A stretch of 64,000 nucleotides of DNA from Rhodospirillales bacterium (GTDB taxonomy: Bacteria > Pseudomonadota > Alphaproteobacteria > Micavibrionales > Micavibrionaceae): positions 930,001 through 994,000 of the forward strand of contig JACKJB010000001.1 in the NCBI GenBank assembly GCA_020638155.1, in the 5' to 3' direction. The translations under genes were made by a program, and so were the position numbers. Shown here piece after piece: positions 34,493 through 44,600 of the stretch (its first letter is position 1; every line of letters begins with the position of its first letter). Under the pieces are notes generated by a model. The model made no database searches and had not been told where the DNA came from. It saw only the letters and a list, made by a program, of their open reading frames with translations.

Positions 34493-35839
34493 TTATTTCG
34501 GCAACGGTGCTTCGTAGAAATCAAAGAACAACCACATGATGACGCTCGCCGCAGCAAGCGTTCCGAACATGACAGGCGTCCCTTTGCGCAGCCACAGGCC
34601 CGGCGTAATCGCAAGACTGGGCTTGTTTTCCTGCTTGGCCATCCGTTCGGTCAGGGTCACGATAAAGATATTGGCCGTAGACCCAAGGTGAGAACCGTTA
34701 CCACCAAACCCGGCACCAACAGCCAGCGCCCACCAGAGCGGCGTCACGTTTATACCCTGGCTTTCCATCCCCATGATGACGGGGATCATCGCCGCGGTGA
34801 ATGGGATGTTATCGATAAAGGCTGACAAAATGGCAGCAATCCACATCAGGGCAATGCATGACCAGAACAGGTCTTTTTCCACGAACGGGCGGAAGAACCC
34901 GCCGAGATACTCAAGAAACTGGCTCTGTTCCACGCCACCGATAATCACGAACAGCGATACGAAGAACATCAGCAATGACAGTTCGATCTCTGACAGGTAA
35001 CGGTCCAGGTTAACGCTGTAGGTTACCATCACCATCATGGTCAGCCCGATACAGGCCACAACCCACGGCTCCCAGTGCATGGCGCTGTGGTTGATAAACA
35101 AGACAACCATGACCGCCAAAACAGTCAGGGAGGCAAACCATGTTTTTTTATCCTGAATGCCCGTCCCTTTGGCAAACTGAGGCTCAAGCGCGACCTTCTT
35201 AAAATTCTTGCGAAACAGGAAGCGGAGCATAACCATTGCCGTTGCAAAAGCAGCCACAACGATCCCCAGCATGTGAGACAGATAGGTGTTAAAGTCAATT
35301 TTCGCCGCGGACCCAATCATCATCGCGGTCGGGTCACCAACGACGGTTGCCACACCGCCCATAACCGAAAACAGCGAGGCGGACAGCAGGAAAGGAATTG
35401 GGTTGACGCTAAGCGCTTGGCAAATCAAGGCAATCAGGGGGCCGAAAATAATCACCGTGGTCACGTTATCCAGCAGGCAGGAAATCACCGCGACGGCGAT
35501 TCCGAGCATAATCATCAATAAATAAAGACGTCCGTCACTGATCCGGGCAATCAGATAAGCAATTGACTGGAACCCCCCGGTGGGGATCATGATCGCGACG
35601 ATTGTCATCATCGCGCCAAGAAGGAACACAACGTTCCAGTCAATTGCTTCGATTGCCAGTTCCGGGTTGTAAAAACCGAAAAACTGCCCGGCCAGAACCA
35701 TGGCCGCAGCCCCCAGCATCGCAACTTTGGTCCGATGCAGTTCGTGGACCGATTCAGTAAAAATCCCTACAAAGGTAATGGTAAAGATTATAGCGGATAC
35801 CAACATGGCGGTATCCCATTGCAACGTTTCTTCTAGCAT
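34493..35839 (-). CDS. ArsB/NhaD-family ion transporter
   Basis: 448 residues with about eleven or twelve hydrophobic segments and no signal peptide. Two pseudo-repeated helical halves carry the family hallmarks: LLDNVTTVIIFGPLIALICQAL, VVGDPTAMMIGSAAKIDF and, in the second half, FIDNIPFTAAMIPVIMGM and FGGNGSHLGSTANIF. These are the polar break regions of the ion transporter superfamily (ArsB, NhaD, SLC13). Substrate may be sodium/proton or an oxyanion. Two CBS proteins are encoded immediately upstream and may gate it. Confidence 0.8.
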   Translation of the reverse strand: MLEETLQWDTAMLVSAIIFTITFVGIFTESVHELHRTKVAMLGAAAMVLAGQFFGFYNPELAIEAIDWNVVFLLGAMMTIVAIMIPTGGFQSIAYLIARISDGRLYLLMIMLGIAVAVISCLLDNVTTVIIFGPLIALICQALSVNPIPFLLSASLFSVMGGVATVVGDPTAMMIGSAAKIDFNTYLSHMLGIVVAAFATAMVMLRFLFRKNFKKVALEPQFAKGTGIQDKKTWFASLTVLAVMVVLFINHSAMHWEPWVVACIGLTMMVMVTYSVNLDRYLSEIELSLLMFFVSLFVIIGGVEQSQFLEYLGGFFRPFVEKDLFWSCIALMWIAAILSAFIDNIPFTAAMIPVIMGMESQGINVTPLWWALAVGAGFGGNGSHLGSTANIFIVTLTERMAKQENKPSLAITPGLWLRKGTPVMFGTLAAASVIMWLFFDFYEAPLPK

Positions 35840-35887
35840 TACTCGTCACTCGCCCTTTATTATTTTAGCCGCCAAATAAGTCTTCCG

Positions 35888-36370
35888 TTAGTTGGCTTCT
35901 TCCATTGTATTAAGCTGTCGAATAATCGACTGTGACGTGATAACTCCCACTAGTTTATTAGTTTTTTTATCTTCGACGACGGGGATCGGGCTGCCGTATT
36001 TTTCAAGCAGCCGAATACCTTCACGCAGCGGCGTGTCCGGCAGAACCGTATCAGGCACGATCATTACTTCGCCGATCGTTCTTTCTTTCTGGCTTTTCAG
36101 GCGTTTGGCTACAAGCGCCCTTGAACCATGAAAATTGTCCAGGCTTACATCGACATTCCGAAGGCGTGGCTGGTCTTTTAAAATCGCAGCCTCAGGTAAA
36201 AGCCGCCGCAAAACATGCTGGATCGTGAACAGCCCCACCAAGCGGTCGCCCCCGTTCAAAACAGGTACGCCTCTGATGCTGTGCTCTTCAAATAACGCCA
36301 GCGCGTCAGCAACCGTTTTATCTTGTGTAATAGAGATCACATTGGTGACCATTGCTTCTTCACAGGACAT
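35888..36370 (-). CDS. CBS-domain-pair protein
   Basis: 160 residues, essentially one Bateman module. First CBS: SCEEAMVTNVISITQDKTVADALALFEEHSIRGVPVLNGGDRLVGLFTIQHVLRRLL. Second: IGEVMIVPDTVLPDTPLREGIRLLEKYGSPIPVVEDKKTNKLVGVITSQSIIRQL. Such pairs bind adenine nucleotides and control an attached or partner protein. The frame extends upstream to a TTG inside the preceding gene; I take ATG 36370 because the CBS fold begins there. The transporter is downstream by 48 bases. Confidence 0.85.
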   Translation of the reverse strand: MSCEEAMVTNVISITQDKTVADALALFEEHSIRGVPVLNGGDRLVGLFTIQHVLRRLLPEAAILKDQPRLRNVDVSLDNFHGSRALVAKRLKSQKERTIGEVMIVPDTVLPDTPLREGIRLLEKYGSPIPVVEDKKTNKLVGVITSQSIIRQLNTMEEAN

Positions 36371-36467
36371 GTCCAGATAGCCTTTCTTGATGTAATCTGG
36401 AAATTTACGGGCCGTGTATATGCCTTTTTTCTTATATAGGAAAGAAAAAAATGATTTTTTTCCGGGC

Positions 36468-36917
36468 TTATTCCTGGCTCGCCGCTTCCAGTCGTTCAAT
36501 GATTGAGGTTTCAGTTATAATTCCCAGATATTCCCCGTCATCATTTTCAACAATTACAGCCGGTGCGGCATGTTCCATCATCGAGCGCATTGCCTCGATC
36601 AGCCGGGCTGCGGGTGCGACTTTATACATCTGGCGCTCCATAATTTCACCGACCGTTAAAGGATAAAGTTTCAGCAACCGTTTCCCAACACCGGGTGCCG
36701 CATCAAGCGATACCGACCCGCCACCAATAGCAATCGACACCGGCATCAGGTTACTGATAAGCCCCTTAAAGCTAATCGTTCCCGCCGCTTTTCCGTCTTT
36801 ATCAAGGACGACAGCCGCCCCGGCCTTTGCCTTTTTCAGCTTGGCCACAGCGTCTTCGACACTGACATCCTCTTTGAATGTCAGGGCTTTTTTGTCTATT
36901 GCATCAATACAGGGCAT
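36468..36917 (-). CDS. CBS-domain protein
   Basis: 149 residues, a divergent CBS pair. First half: ALTFKEDVSVEDAVAKLKKAKAGAAVVLDKDGKAAGTISFKGLI. Second: LTVGEIMERQMYKVAPAARLIEAMRSMMEHAAPAVIVENDDGEYLGIITETSIIERL. The linker between the halves carries a glycine-rich stretch, IGGGSVSLDAAPGVG. It precedes a second CBS gene by 97 bases and a transporter after that, so a joint regulatory role is plausible but not shown. Confidence 0.8.
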   Translation of the reverse strand: MPCIDAIDKKALTFKEDVSVEDAVAKLKKAKAGAAVVLDKDGKAAGTISFKGLISNLMPVSIAIGGGSVSLDAAPGVGKRLLKLYPLTVGEIMERQMYKVAPAARLIEAMRSMMEHAAPAVIVENDDGEYLGIITETSIIERLEAASQE

Positions 36918-36956
36918 TCAAAATCTCCGGTTCGGATTGATGTGTCGCTAAACTCA

Positions 36957-37769
36957 CTATAAGCCTTTCAGGCCGGAAAGAAAATGCAGAACCCGCGGGC
37001 CAACCCCATGCATGTATAAATCATTATGGCCGGCCAGCGGTACGGCAAGCATTTCCTTCGGATCATTCGCGGCATCGTAAACCGCCTGCCCCATACGGAA
37101 CGGGACAACAATATCCCGTTTACCGGAAATTACCAGCAGCGGCGCTTTCACCCGGCCAATTTTTTCGATACTGCGGTACTGGTCACGGACCAGAATATTC
37201 AGGAAAGGGACAAAGAAATATTGCCGCCGCGCCATGTCGACAAAACTTGTGTAAGGCGACTCGAGGATCAGCCCCCTGATCTCCGGGAAATGGTTCGCCG
37301 CCATCTCGACCGCTATGCCGGTGCCGAGCGACTCGCCATAGAGCACAATCCGGTTATCGGGAAGTTTCCTGTCGTCCCGCAGCCATCCGACGAAGGCTTT
37401 GGCGTCCTTATACAAGCCCTGCTCCGCCGGCTTGCCCGGATTCCCGGCGTAACCGCGATAGGCGGGGAGCAGCGCCCCATACCCCGCATCCATGAAGTCC
37501 CGCACCTTCCAGGCACTCATGCCCATATGGCTGGCATTGCCGTGAAACACGACGATGACGGGCTTGTCGCCTTCGGGTGCTTTGTACCAGCCGGAGAGCG
37601 TGAGCCCATCCTCTGTTTCGACCGTGATGACATCCATATCACCTGCGTTATAAACGGCGCGGTCCTGCGTATTCGGTTCGGGGAAATATATGAAGCTGCG
37701 CTGGGCCAGGTACATCAGCAATATGAACCCAAGATATAGAAGCAGGCTGCCAGCAATCAAAAATGTCAT
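36957..37769 (-). CDS. membrane-anchored alpha/beta hydrolase
   Basis: 270 residues. One N-terminal membrane helix (MTFLIAGSLLLYLGFILLMYLAQRSFIYFP) is followed by an alpha/beta hydrolase of the BEM46/ABHD13 type: VVFHGNASHMG forms the oxyanion region, GESLGTG holds the nucleophile serine, SGKRDIVVPF the acid and LAGHNDLY the base histidine. The catalytic triad is complete; the substrate is unknown. The frame starts with a GTG overlapping the ABC exporter stop, but ATG 37769 has AGGTAAG upstream. Confidence 0.87.
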   Translation of the reverse strand: MTFLIAGSLLLYLGFILLMYLAQRSFIYFPEPNTQDRAVYNAGDMDVITVETEDGLTLSGWYKAPEGDKPVIVVFHGNASHMGMSAWKVRDFMDAGYGALLPAYRGYAGNPGKPAEQGLYKDAKAFVGWLRDDRKLPDNRIVLYGESLGTGIAVEMAANHFPEIRGLILESPYTSFVDMARRQYFFVPFLNILVRDQYRSIEKIGRVKAPLLVISGKRDIVVPFRMGQAVYDAANDPKEMLAVPLAGHNDLYMHGVGPRVLHFLSGLKGL

Positions 37770-37789
37770 TTCGTTCTTACCTGTCCGCA

Positions 37790-39565
37790 CTATTCTTCAA
37801 GCCCCGCCTTATACATCCTCGCGTACAGGCCTTTTTCCGCCACCAGCTCGGCATGATTGCCGCTTTCGCGGATATGCCCGTCCTCGAGCACGATAATCTG
37901 GTCGGCCTGCTGGACGGTGGACAGGCGGTGCGCGATCACCAGCACCGTCCGTCCTTTTTGCAGGCTTTCCAGTGATTTCTGGATTGCGCGTTCGGATTCC
38001 GTATCCAGCGCCGATGTCGCTTCATCCAGCAACAGGATCGGCGCATCGCGCAGGATGGCACGGGCAATGGCAATGCGCTGGCGCTGCCCGCCGGAGAGTT
38101 TGACCCCCTGCTCGCCAAGCCGGGTTTCATAGCCGTCCTGCATTTGCAGGATAAACTCGTCTGCGGCGGCGGCCTGTGCAGCCTTGTGAATGTCTTCTTC
38201 GCTGACATCCGGGCGACCATAGGCGATATTGGCTTTGACCGTATCATCGAAAATCGTTACGTCCTGCGAAACAAGAGCGATATGCGCGCGCAGGCTGCTG
38301 AGCGTGACGTCACGGATATCAACACCGTCGATCCGGATCTGTCCTTCCAGCACATCGTAAAAACGGGCGACGAGGTTCATCGCGGTAGTCTTACCGCTGC
38401 CGGACGGGCCTACAAGCGCTGTGACTTTGCCTGCAGGGATTTTAAAGCTGACGTCTTTTAAGGCATGGCCTTCGTCCAGCCCGTAGCCAAACGAGACATT
38501 ATCAAACGTGATCGCTGGCTTTTTCACAGCCAGTTCCCCGGCATCCGGTTTGTCCTTGATGTCCGGCTGGCGGTCCATCATTTCAAAGATACGCTCGCCC
38601 GCGCCAAGCCCGATTTGCAGCGTGTTATTCAGCTTCGCCAGCCGCTTCATCGGCTCGTACGCGAGGGCAAACGCTGTGATAAAGGACGTCAGCTCCCCAA
38701 CCGTCAGCATCCCGGCGCTGACCTGATACCCGCCATAGGTAATCACCGCCATAACCGCGATGCCTAGCAATGTCTCATTAAACGGTGTGGCCAAGGTAGC
38801 CACACGGATCGCCTTGATGTTCAGGTCCCGGACCTTGTCGATGGCGGCGCTGGAGCGCTGCTGCTCGAACGCTTCGGTATCGTAGGCTTTGACCTGCCGT
38901 ACGCCCTGGAATATCTGGATCAGCAGCGCCGTGAGCGTACCTGTTTCGGCCTGGATCTTTTTTGAGATTTTACGCAGGCGTTTGCCGATCCATGACACGA
39001 ATATGGCGGCAAACGGGAAAGCAAAAAAGGAAATCAGCGCCAGCTTCCAGTCCTGGTAAAACATCAGGATAATCAGGAATATCAGCGTTAACAGGTTCCG
39101 CCCCATGCCTGTCAGCGTATCCGAAACGGCGCCGCGTACGGCCTGTACGTCACTTATGATCCGGGAGACCAGCTGACCGCTCGGGTTACCATGAAAAAAC
39201 CGCAGGTCAAGATGCAGCAGGCTGGAGAACAGGTCACGCTGGATATCGGCGACAATGCATTGTCCGATCCGGTTCATCAGCAGCGTATGTACATAAGACG
39301 CAAGTCCCCTGACCAGGAAACAGACGAACACGGCGAAGGCCATCGGGACGATCAGGCTTTTCCGCTGTTCCACCAGTACCTTGTCGAACACCGGCTCGAT
39401 CAGCCACGCAAACCCGGCGGTCATCGCCGACGCCACCACCATAAACACAAGCGCGGCCCCCAATTGCCGCATATACGGAATCAGGTATTTCCCGGCCAGG
39501 CGCTTCACCATGGTCCATGTAGAAAAATCAATGCCTTGCGGGGGCTTTTGTGTGTTTTCAGACAT
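37790..39565 (-). CDS. msbA: ABC exporter, MsbA-like (lipid A/lipid flippase)
   Basis: 591 residues: six membrane helices followed by an ABC ATPase. Walker A is GPSGSGKTT, the signature LSGGQRQRIAIARA, Walker B ILLLDEATSALD, and the switch histidine IAHRLSTV. The half-transporter layout and length match MsbA, which flips lipid A-core to the outer leaflet, although other lipid or drug exporters share the fold. It lies between a patatin gene, divergently, and the hydrolase gene downstream, which could point to lipid-linked functions. Confidence 0.85.
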   Translation of the reverse strand: MSENTQKPPQGIDFSTWTMVKRLAGKYLIPYMRQLGAALVFMVVASAMTAGFAWLIEPVFDKVLVEQRKSLIVPMAFAVFVCFLVRGLASYVHTLLMNRIGQCIVADIQRDLFSSLLHLDLRFFHGNPSGQLVSRIISDVQAVRGAVSDTLTGMGRNLLTLIFLIILMFYQDWKLALISFFAFPFAAIFVSWIGKRLRKISKKIQAETGTLTALLIQIFQGVRQVKAYDTEAFEQQRSSAAIDKVRDLNIKAIRVATLATPFNETLLGIAVMAVITYGGYQVSAGMLTVGELTSFITAFALAYEPMKRLAKLNNTLQIGLGAGERIFEMMDRQPDIKDKPDAGELAVKKPAITFDNVSFGYGLDEGHALKDVSFKIPAGKVTALVGPSGSGKTTAMNLVARFYDVLEGQIRIDGVDIRDVTLSSLRAHIALVSQDVTIFDDTVKANIAYGRPDVSEEDIHKAAQAAAADEFILQMQDGYETRLGEQGVKLSGGQRQRIAIARAILRDAPILLLDEATSALDTESERAIQKSLESLQKGRTVLVIAHRLSTVQQADQIIVLEDGHIRESGNHAELVAEKGLYARMYKAGLEE

Positions 39566-39602
39566 AATTTATGTTATTCTTAAATAAGGGCTTTCGGAAG
39601 AA

Positions 39603-40610
39603 ATGACAAAAGAAAAAAAACAGAAAAATAAAGCTAAGGATACCGGAGTACCGCCTCAATTCAGGCCGCAAATAGGGCTGGCACTGGGGAGCGGTATGGC
39701 ACGGGGCTTTGCGCATATTGGCGTTCTCAAAGGGCTGGCTAAACATAACATCCACCCCACAATCGTCGCCGGGACCTCCATCGGGGCCGTTGTCGGCGGC
39801 TGCTATCTTGCCGGGAAACTGGATGAGTTTGAGGACTGGGCCTTATCCCTGACCCGCCGCAATATGTTCAAATATATGGATTTTCGCGCCCGCAGCGCCA
39901 GCCTGATCGGCGGGAAGCGCCTTGAATCCCTGATGGAAGAGCAGTTCGGCAATATCATGATTGAAGAGCTGCCGCATCCGTTTATTGCCATTGCCACGGA
40001 CATTGTCACCGGGCACGAAGTCTGGCTGCGTAAGGGGGATTTCATCGGCTCTATTCGCGCCTCTTTCGCCCTGCCCGGCGTTTTTCCTCCAGTTCATCTG
40101 AATCATAGAACCCTGATTGACGGTGCCCTGGTCAACCCGGTACCCGTATCGGCGTGTCTGGCACTAGGGTCCCGTTTGACAATAGCCGTGGACCTGAACG
40201 CCGATATGATCGGCAAAGTCGTTAAACCTGGACAGCATTATCAAACGGTTGCCGGGTTTGATATTTTCAATGAGAACGATGTTCCTCTGGAAGATCAAAA
40301 GCTGTTCAAAGGCACCCTTACAAAAAGATTGTTCCGCCGTGACGCGGATAATCCCAGCCTGTTCGGGGTTATGGTGTCATCGCTGAACATTATTCAGGAT
40401 CGCCTGACGCGCTCACGCCTCGCCGGTGATCCGCCCGATGTGCATATCAAACCGCGGATCGGCCATATCGGCCTGCTGGAATTTGAAAAAGCCAAAGAGC
40501 TCATCAAGGAAGGCGAAGCCTCGGTCGACCGCGCCATGCCGCGAATACAGGCCGCCGTCGATATCCTGCTCCCCCGTGCAATGCGTGAGGAAATGGATAA
40601 TAATAGCTGA
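39603..40610 (+). CDS. patatin-like phospholipase, RssA-like
   Basis: 335 residues. The patatin signature is complete: GLALGSGMARGFAHIGVLKGL (oxyanion region), AGTSIGAVVGGCYLAGKL (nucleophile serine near residue 59) and DGALVNPVPVSACLALGS (catalytic Asp near 173). This fits lipid acyl hydrolases of the RssA/YchK group. A basic N-terminus, TKEKKQKNKAK, precedes the domain. It diverges from the MsbA-like exporter with a 37-base gap and converges on the HAD gene with a two-base gap. Confidence 0.9.
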   Translation: MTKEKKQKNKAKDTGVPPQFRPQIGLALGSGMARGFAHIGVLKGLAKHNIHPTIVAGTSIGAVVGGCYLAGKLDEFEDWALSLTRRNMFKYMDFRARSASLIGGKRLESLMEEQFGNIMIEELPHPFIAIATDIVTGHEVWLRKGDFIGSIRASFALPGVFPPVHLNHRTLIDGALVNPVPVSACLALGSRLTIAVDLNADMIGKVVKPGQHYQTVAGFDIFNENDVPLEDQKLFKGTLTKRLFRRDADNPSLFGVMVSSLNIIQDRLTRSRLAGDPPDVHIKPRIGHIGLLEFEKAKELIKEGEASVDRAMPRIQAAVDILLPRAMREEMDNNS

Positions 40611-40612
40611 TT

Positions 40613-41548
40613 TTAAGCGGTTTTGCGCTTCTTGTGCTTGCGGTCCGGTAGAGCCTTACCCCATTTCATCTTATCGACGAGATAGGTCGGACGGACATTG
40701 TGATGCTGCAGCACGAGGATATTCAACGCCCTGTCTACATCGTAGAGCGAGTTGCAGCCTTTAAACGAACCATAGTGCAGGCCGTTTTTAACAAGGCAGG
40801 TGTCCATATTAACCCCGGCGGCACCAATAATGTCATGCGCCATCGTATCTCCGATCATGACGGTCTGGCCGGGATAGATATCTTTTTCCTGCAGGATACG
40901 GATACAATGCTGGTAAATCGGTTTATGCGGCTTACCCAGATAATGCACAACCCCGCCGAAATCTTCGTAGCGGCGCGCAATCATGCCGGGACCGAATGTC
41001 TGATTATTGCCGATCAGGATCCGGCTGTCCGGGTTTGCGCAAATGGCTTTCAGCCGTTTTCTGACCGCCGTACGCAGTAACGGTTCATAATGATCGACCA
41101 GTGTTTTTTCCGGCGCGTCAGAACCGCTAATCAGCAGAAACGTCGCTTCATTGATATCATCAACCAGTTCGATATTTTCCAGCCCGTCAACGATGGATGT
41201 ATCCCCGCCGCGGCTCATCAGGAAGCATTTGTCGCCAATACCCCTGAAAACACCGTCATCCTGGTCATGCAACCCCTGCCATGTCGTTTCACCGGAGGTG
41301 ACAATCTGGTCGTACAGGGTCGGACCGATCCCCAGCTTTTTCATACGCTGCTTGTTTTCTTCCGCTCTTTTCCCGGAATTGGACAGGATAATGATGTATT
41401 TCTTACGGTTTTTCAGCTCTTTCAGGCAGTCAATAACGCCATCGTAAGCTTTCTCGCCATTATGGAGTACGCCCCACTGGTCGATGATAAATGCGTTATA
41501 ACTATCCGAAATGTCGGAAATACCCTGACAAAACTTGGTTTTAGACAT
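40613..41548 (-). CDS. HAD-superfamily hydrolase, class IIA (TIGR01459-like)
   Basis: 311 residues. HAD motif I appears as FIIDQWGVLHNGEKAYDGV, motif II as IIILSNSGKR, motif III with the lysine in GKPHKPIYQHC, and motif IV as MIGDTMAHDIIGAAGVNMDTCLVKNGLHY. This is the DxWG variant group related to sugar and nucleotide phosphatases (NagD-like), common in Alphaproteobacteria, of unknown substrate. A basic tail (KHKKRKTA) ends the protein. Confidence 0.88.
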   Translation of the reverse strand: MSKTKFCQGISDISDSYNAFIIDQWGVLHNGEKAYDGVIDCLKELKNRKKYIIILSNSGKRAEENKQRMKKLGIGPTLYDQIVTSGETTWQGLHDQDDGVFRGIGDKCFLMSRGGDTSIVDGLENIELVDDINEATFLLISGSDAPEKTLVDHYEPLLRTAVRKRLKAICANPDSRILIGNNQTFGPGMIARRYEDFGGVVHYLGKPHKPIYQHCIRILQEKDIYPGQTVMIGDTMAHDIIGAAGVNMDTCLVKNGLHYGSFKGCNSLYDVDRALNILVLQHHNVRPTYLVDKMKWGKALPDRKHKKRKTA

Positions 41549-41666
41549 GCTTGAACAAACCTTTTGTTACGCTGATTAAAGCCTTACAGAATAGCTTAGG
41601 CGAAAAGTATCAACAAAAGATTATCAACGTAAAAATTATAAAAATCAACAGGTTAATAGATCAACA

Positions 41667-41686
41667 GCTCTCCATACCAGGAGAGC
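41667..41686. terminator. hairpin downstream of the coiled-coil gene
   Basis: A perfect seven-base-pair inverted repeat, GCTCTCC / GGAGAGC, with a six-base loop, 11 bases after the stop of the leftward 1283-residue gene. Only weakly T-rich sequence follows in that direction. Terminator or RNA-end stabiliser. Confidence 0.45.
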
Positions 41687-41697
41687 GGTTGAGAAAC

Positions 41698-44600
41698 CTA
41701 AGCGGCTTTCTTCTCTTCACGGACCGTCTTCGGATCACGGCCGGCGGCAGTACACAGCAGCTGGTAAAGCTTACCAACATCGCTCGACATGAAGGTTGAG
41801 GCCAGCAGGTCGCCGTGGTCGTTGGCGATCGCCTGGTCGTGCAGCTCTTCATATTGCCGCAGGAAGCGCTGGACGTAGCTGCGGAATTCGCTGTCCGAAG
41901 CGAACTTGTTGCGGATTTTGTCCATCGGCATATCGTCGCCCATCGATGCCAGCCGCCGTGTAAAGGCACCGATATCGCCTTTCTGGAAGGCTTTCCAGGT
42001 TTTCTCGGACACTTCGCCTTCCTGCATCCGGGTCAGATCGACAGACAGTGAGTGCAGGCTTTCGACGATAAACTTGGCCGCGCCCATAAAGGCATTGCGC
42101 TGGGCGCGCCATTCTTCCTTGCGGATTTTTTCGGTATGGTGTGCGGCATCCTGCACGGCCTTGAACAGGGCGTTGGATTGCTTGCTGAAGGTCGTTGACG
42201 CTTCGTCCGCCGACTTGATGGCGGAGGCGGAGACCGTCACAAGGCGCTCGGCTTCTTCCGCCAGCCCCTGACGCGATTTGTCGATGGTCAGGGCAACACT
42301 GCTTGCGGCAGAGTCGATGTCTTCCATCCGGCCCGTCAGCGCCGTCAGCGATTTGCTGATCGCATCGACGGACTCTGCTGAGGCTTCGGCAACGACCATC
42401 GCCTGGCGTTTAAGCTCCGTACTGTAATCGCGCGAGGTCTTCAGGGCGGCATTCATCTGTTCGCCGACTTCGCGCGCTTTCATCGCAAAGCTGTCCCCTG
42501 CCTTCTTCAGTTCGGCAAGATTGTCTTTGGATGCTTGCAGCAGGCCATCGGACTCACCTTTGATCTTCGCAACCAGATCTTCGGTCAGCATCACGGTTTT
42601 CGAAGAAGCTATGTTCAGGTTTTCACTTTCTTCCCGCGCTTTATCGCTGGCGGTATCGAAGCGCTCAACGGCACGCTCGGTGCTGTCATCAATCAACTGC
42701 GCTGACTTCGTCAGCTCTTCGCCGACATCGGCGATTTGCGCCATGGCCTGCCCAACTGACTCCGACAGTTCGTGGAACTGCTCGTTAATCACGCGCTGGA
42801 TATTTTCGATCTTCAGCAAGGCCTGGTCGGTCAGCAGGTGAATGTCGGAAGACTGGTCACGCAGAGAGGACTCCATTTCTTCCATTTTGTCACTGGCGGA
42901 CCGCGCGGCGCGTTCGATATCCACGACACGTTCCTGCATATGATCGCTGGATGACTTCAGGATAGAGGCCGCCTGATCCGCGCCGTCGCGCAGGGTTTCA
43001 AGGCGCTCGTCAAAGACCACGCCGATTTCTTTCAGACGCTCCAGGTTATTGCTGGTCGAGTCCTCGAAGTTTTCATGCAGCGCTTCGAAGCGAACCTGCG
43101 CTTCCTGTGCTTTTTCAAGCGCGCTGGTGAAGATCGGTTCGAAGCCGCCCGCTGTCTGTTCGAGCGCTTCAATCACGCTCTGGACGGAACCTGTGGCTTT
43201 ATCGCTGCGCTCTTCAATGCGGATCGTGCTGTCATCAAGACGTTCGTCCAATGCGCGCAGGTCGGCAATCGCGGAACTTGCCGCGCTGCTGACTTCCTTG
43301 CAGCGCCCGGCAATCTGGTCTTCAAGACGGGACACATCACCGACAGCATTATCAGCCAGTGAGGATAAGCGTTCCGCCTGTGTCTCAAGAGCATCCCGGA
43401 CCTTTTCAAGGCTGGCAAGGGATTCCCGGACCTCATCCTGCACAGCACCGGCCTGCTCCCCGAGCTGTTCGTTCATGGTCCGGGCGTGACCAGAAATCTG
43501 GCCGGCGAAGGTTGAAATTTCCTGGGCCTGCCCACGCAGGATATTGCGGATATGTTCCGCCCCTTCCCGCGCCTTATCGCTGGCTTCGTGCAGGTCGGCA
43601 ACGCGCTTGCTGAGCGTTTCCTCAATCTGCGCATGTTTGAAATCTGCTTCCTTAACGGCGGAGCCCATCGCTTTGAGCGGTTCTTCAAGGGATTCCTGCA
43701 CGGATTTGATCCGTTCCACCATGCTGGCGGTAGAGACATTGATGCGCTCGCCCTGATCTTCGACGGCGCTGGACAGTTTTTCGACCTGCTCGTCTGCGAG
43801 CAAGGACGCCTGCTCGATCTGCTCCCGGCTTTGTTCCAGCATTGTGACGATCGATCGGATATGCTCGACATTGCCTTCCCCGGCTTCGTTCAGCTGTTCT
43901 ACGTGCTCGCGGGTCGAGGCAATCATGCGGTCGGCCTGTTCGCTGGCGGACCGGGTTGATTTTTCAAGGGATTCCACCGCCCGGCGGACAGCGCCGCTGA
44001 TCGACTCAGCGCCGGACAGGGCAACGCCCATTGCTTCGCCAAGCTTGTTGGCTGCGGAAACACCAGCTTCTTCGATTTGTTCTGCTTCACTGGTGATCGT
44101 GCTGACCGTTTCCCGCAGGCGATCTGCCTGGGCATCGATCCGGGTTTCAAGGCTTTCAGTCTGGGAAACCATGTAATCCGCGGCATCGTTCAGGTTGCCG
44201 AGGCTGACATTGATCGTATCGGCGATCCGGTCGGCCTGTTTCGCGATTTCCTCTGCGCCGCCATCCAGGGCTTCGCGGTGCTCTTTGATTGTATCACTGG
44301 ATTTCGCCATCGACTCAAGCGTGCGGTTTGCCACGTCTTCAAGCCCCCCGATCTGGCTTTCAATCGTATCGGCCAGGCGGCTTGTTTCATCGGACACGTG
44401 ATCTGCGGCTTCGGACAGGCCTTTAATATGGTCGTCGAAGTCACCGCTCAGGTTTTTCAGCCGCTCCGCCACGCTATCCACAGCCGTATTGAGGCTGTCA
44501 AAGCTGCCGGACAGGTGACGCTCGATCGTTTTAGTCTTTTCACCCGCATCGTTCGCGGCTTCAAGGATTTTGTCGGCACCCCGGCCCATTGCGGCTTCCA

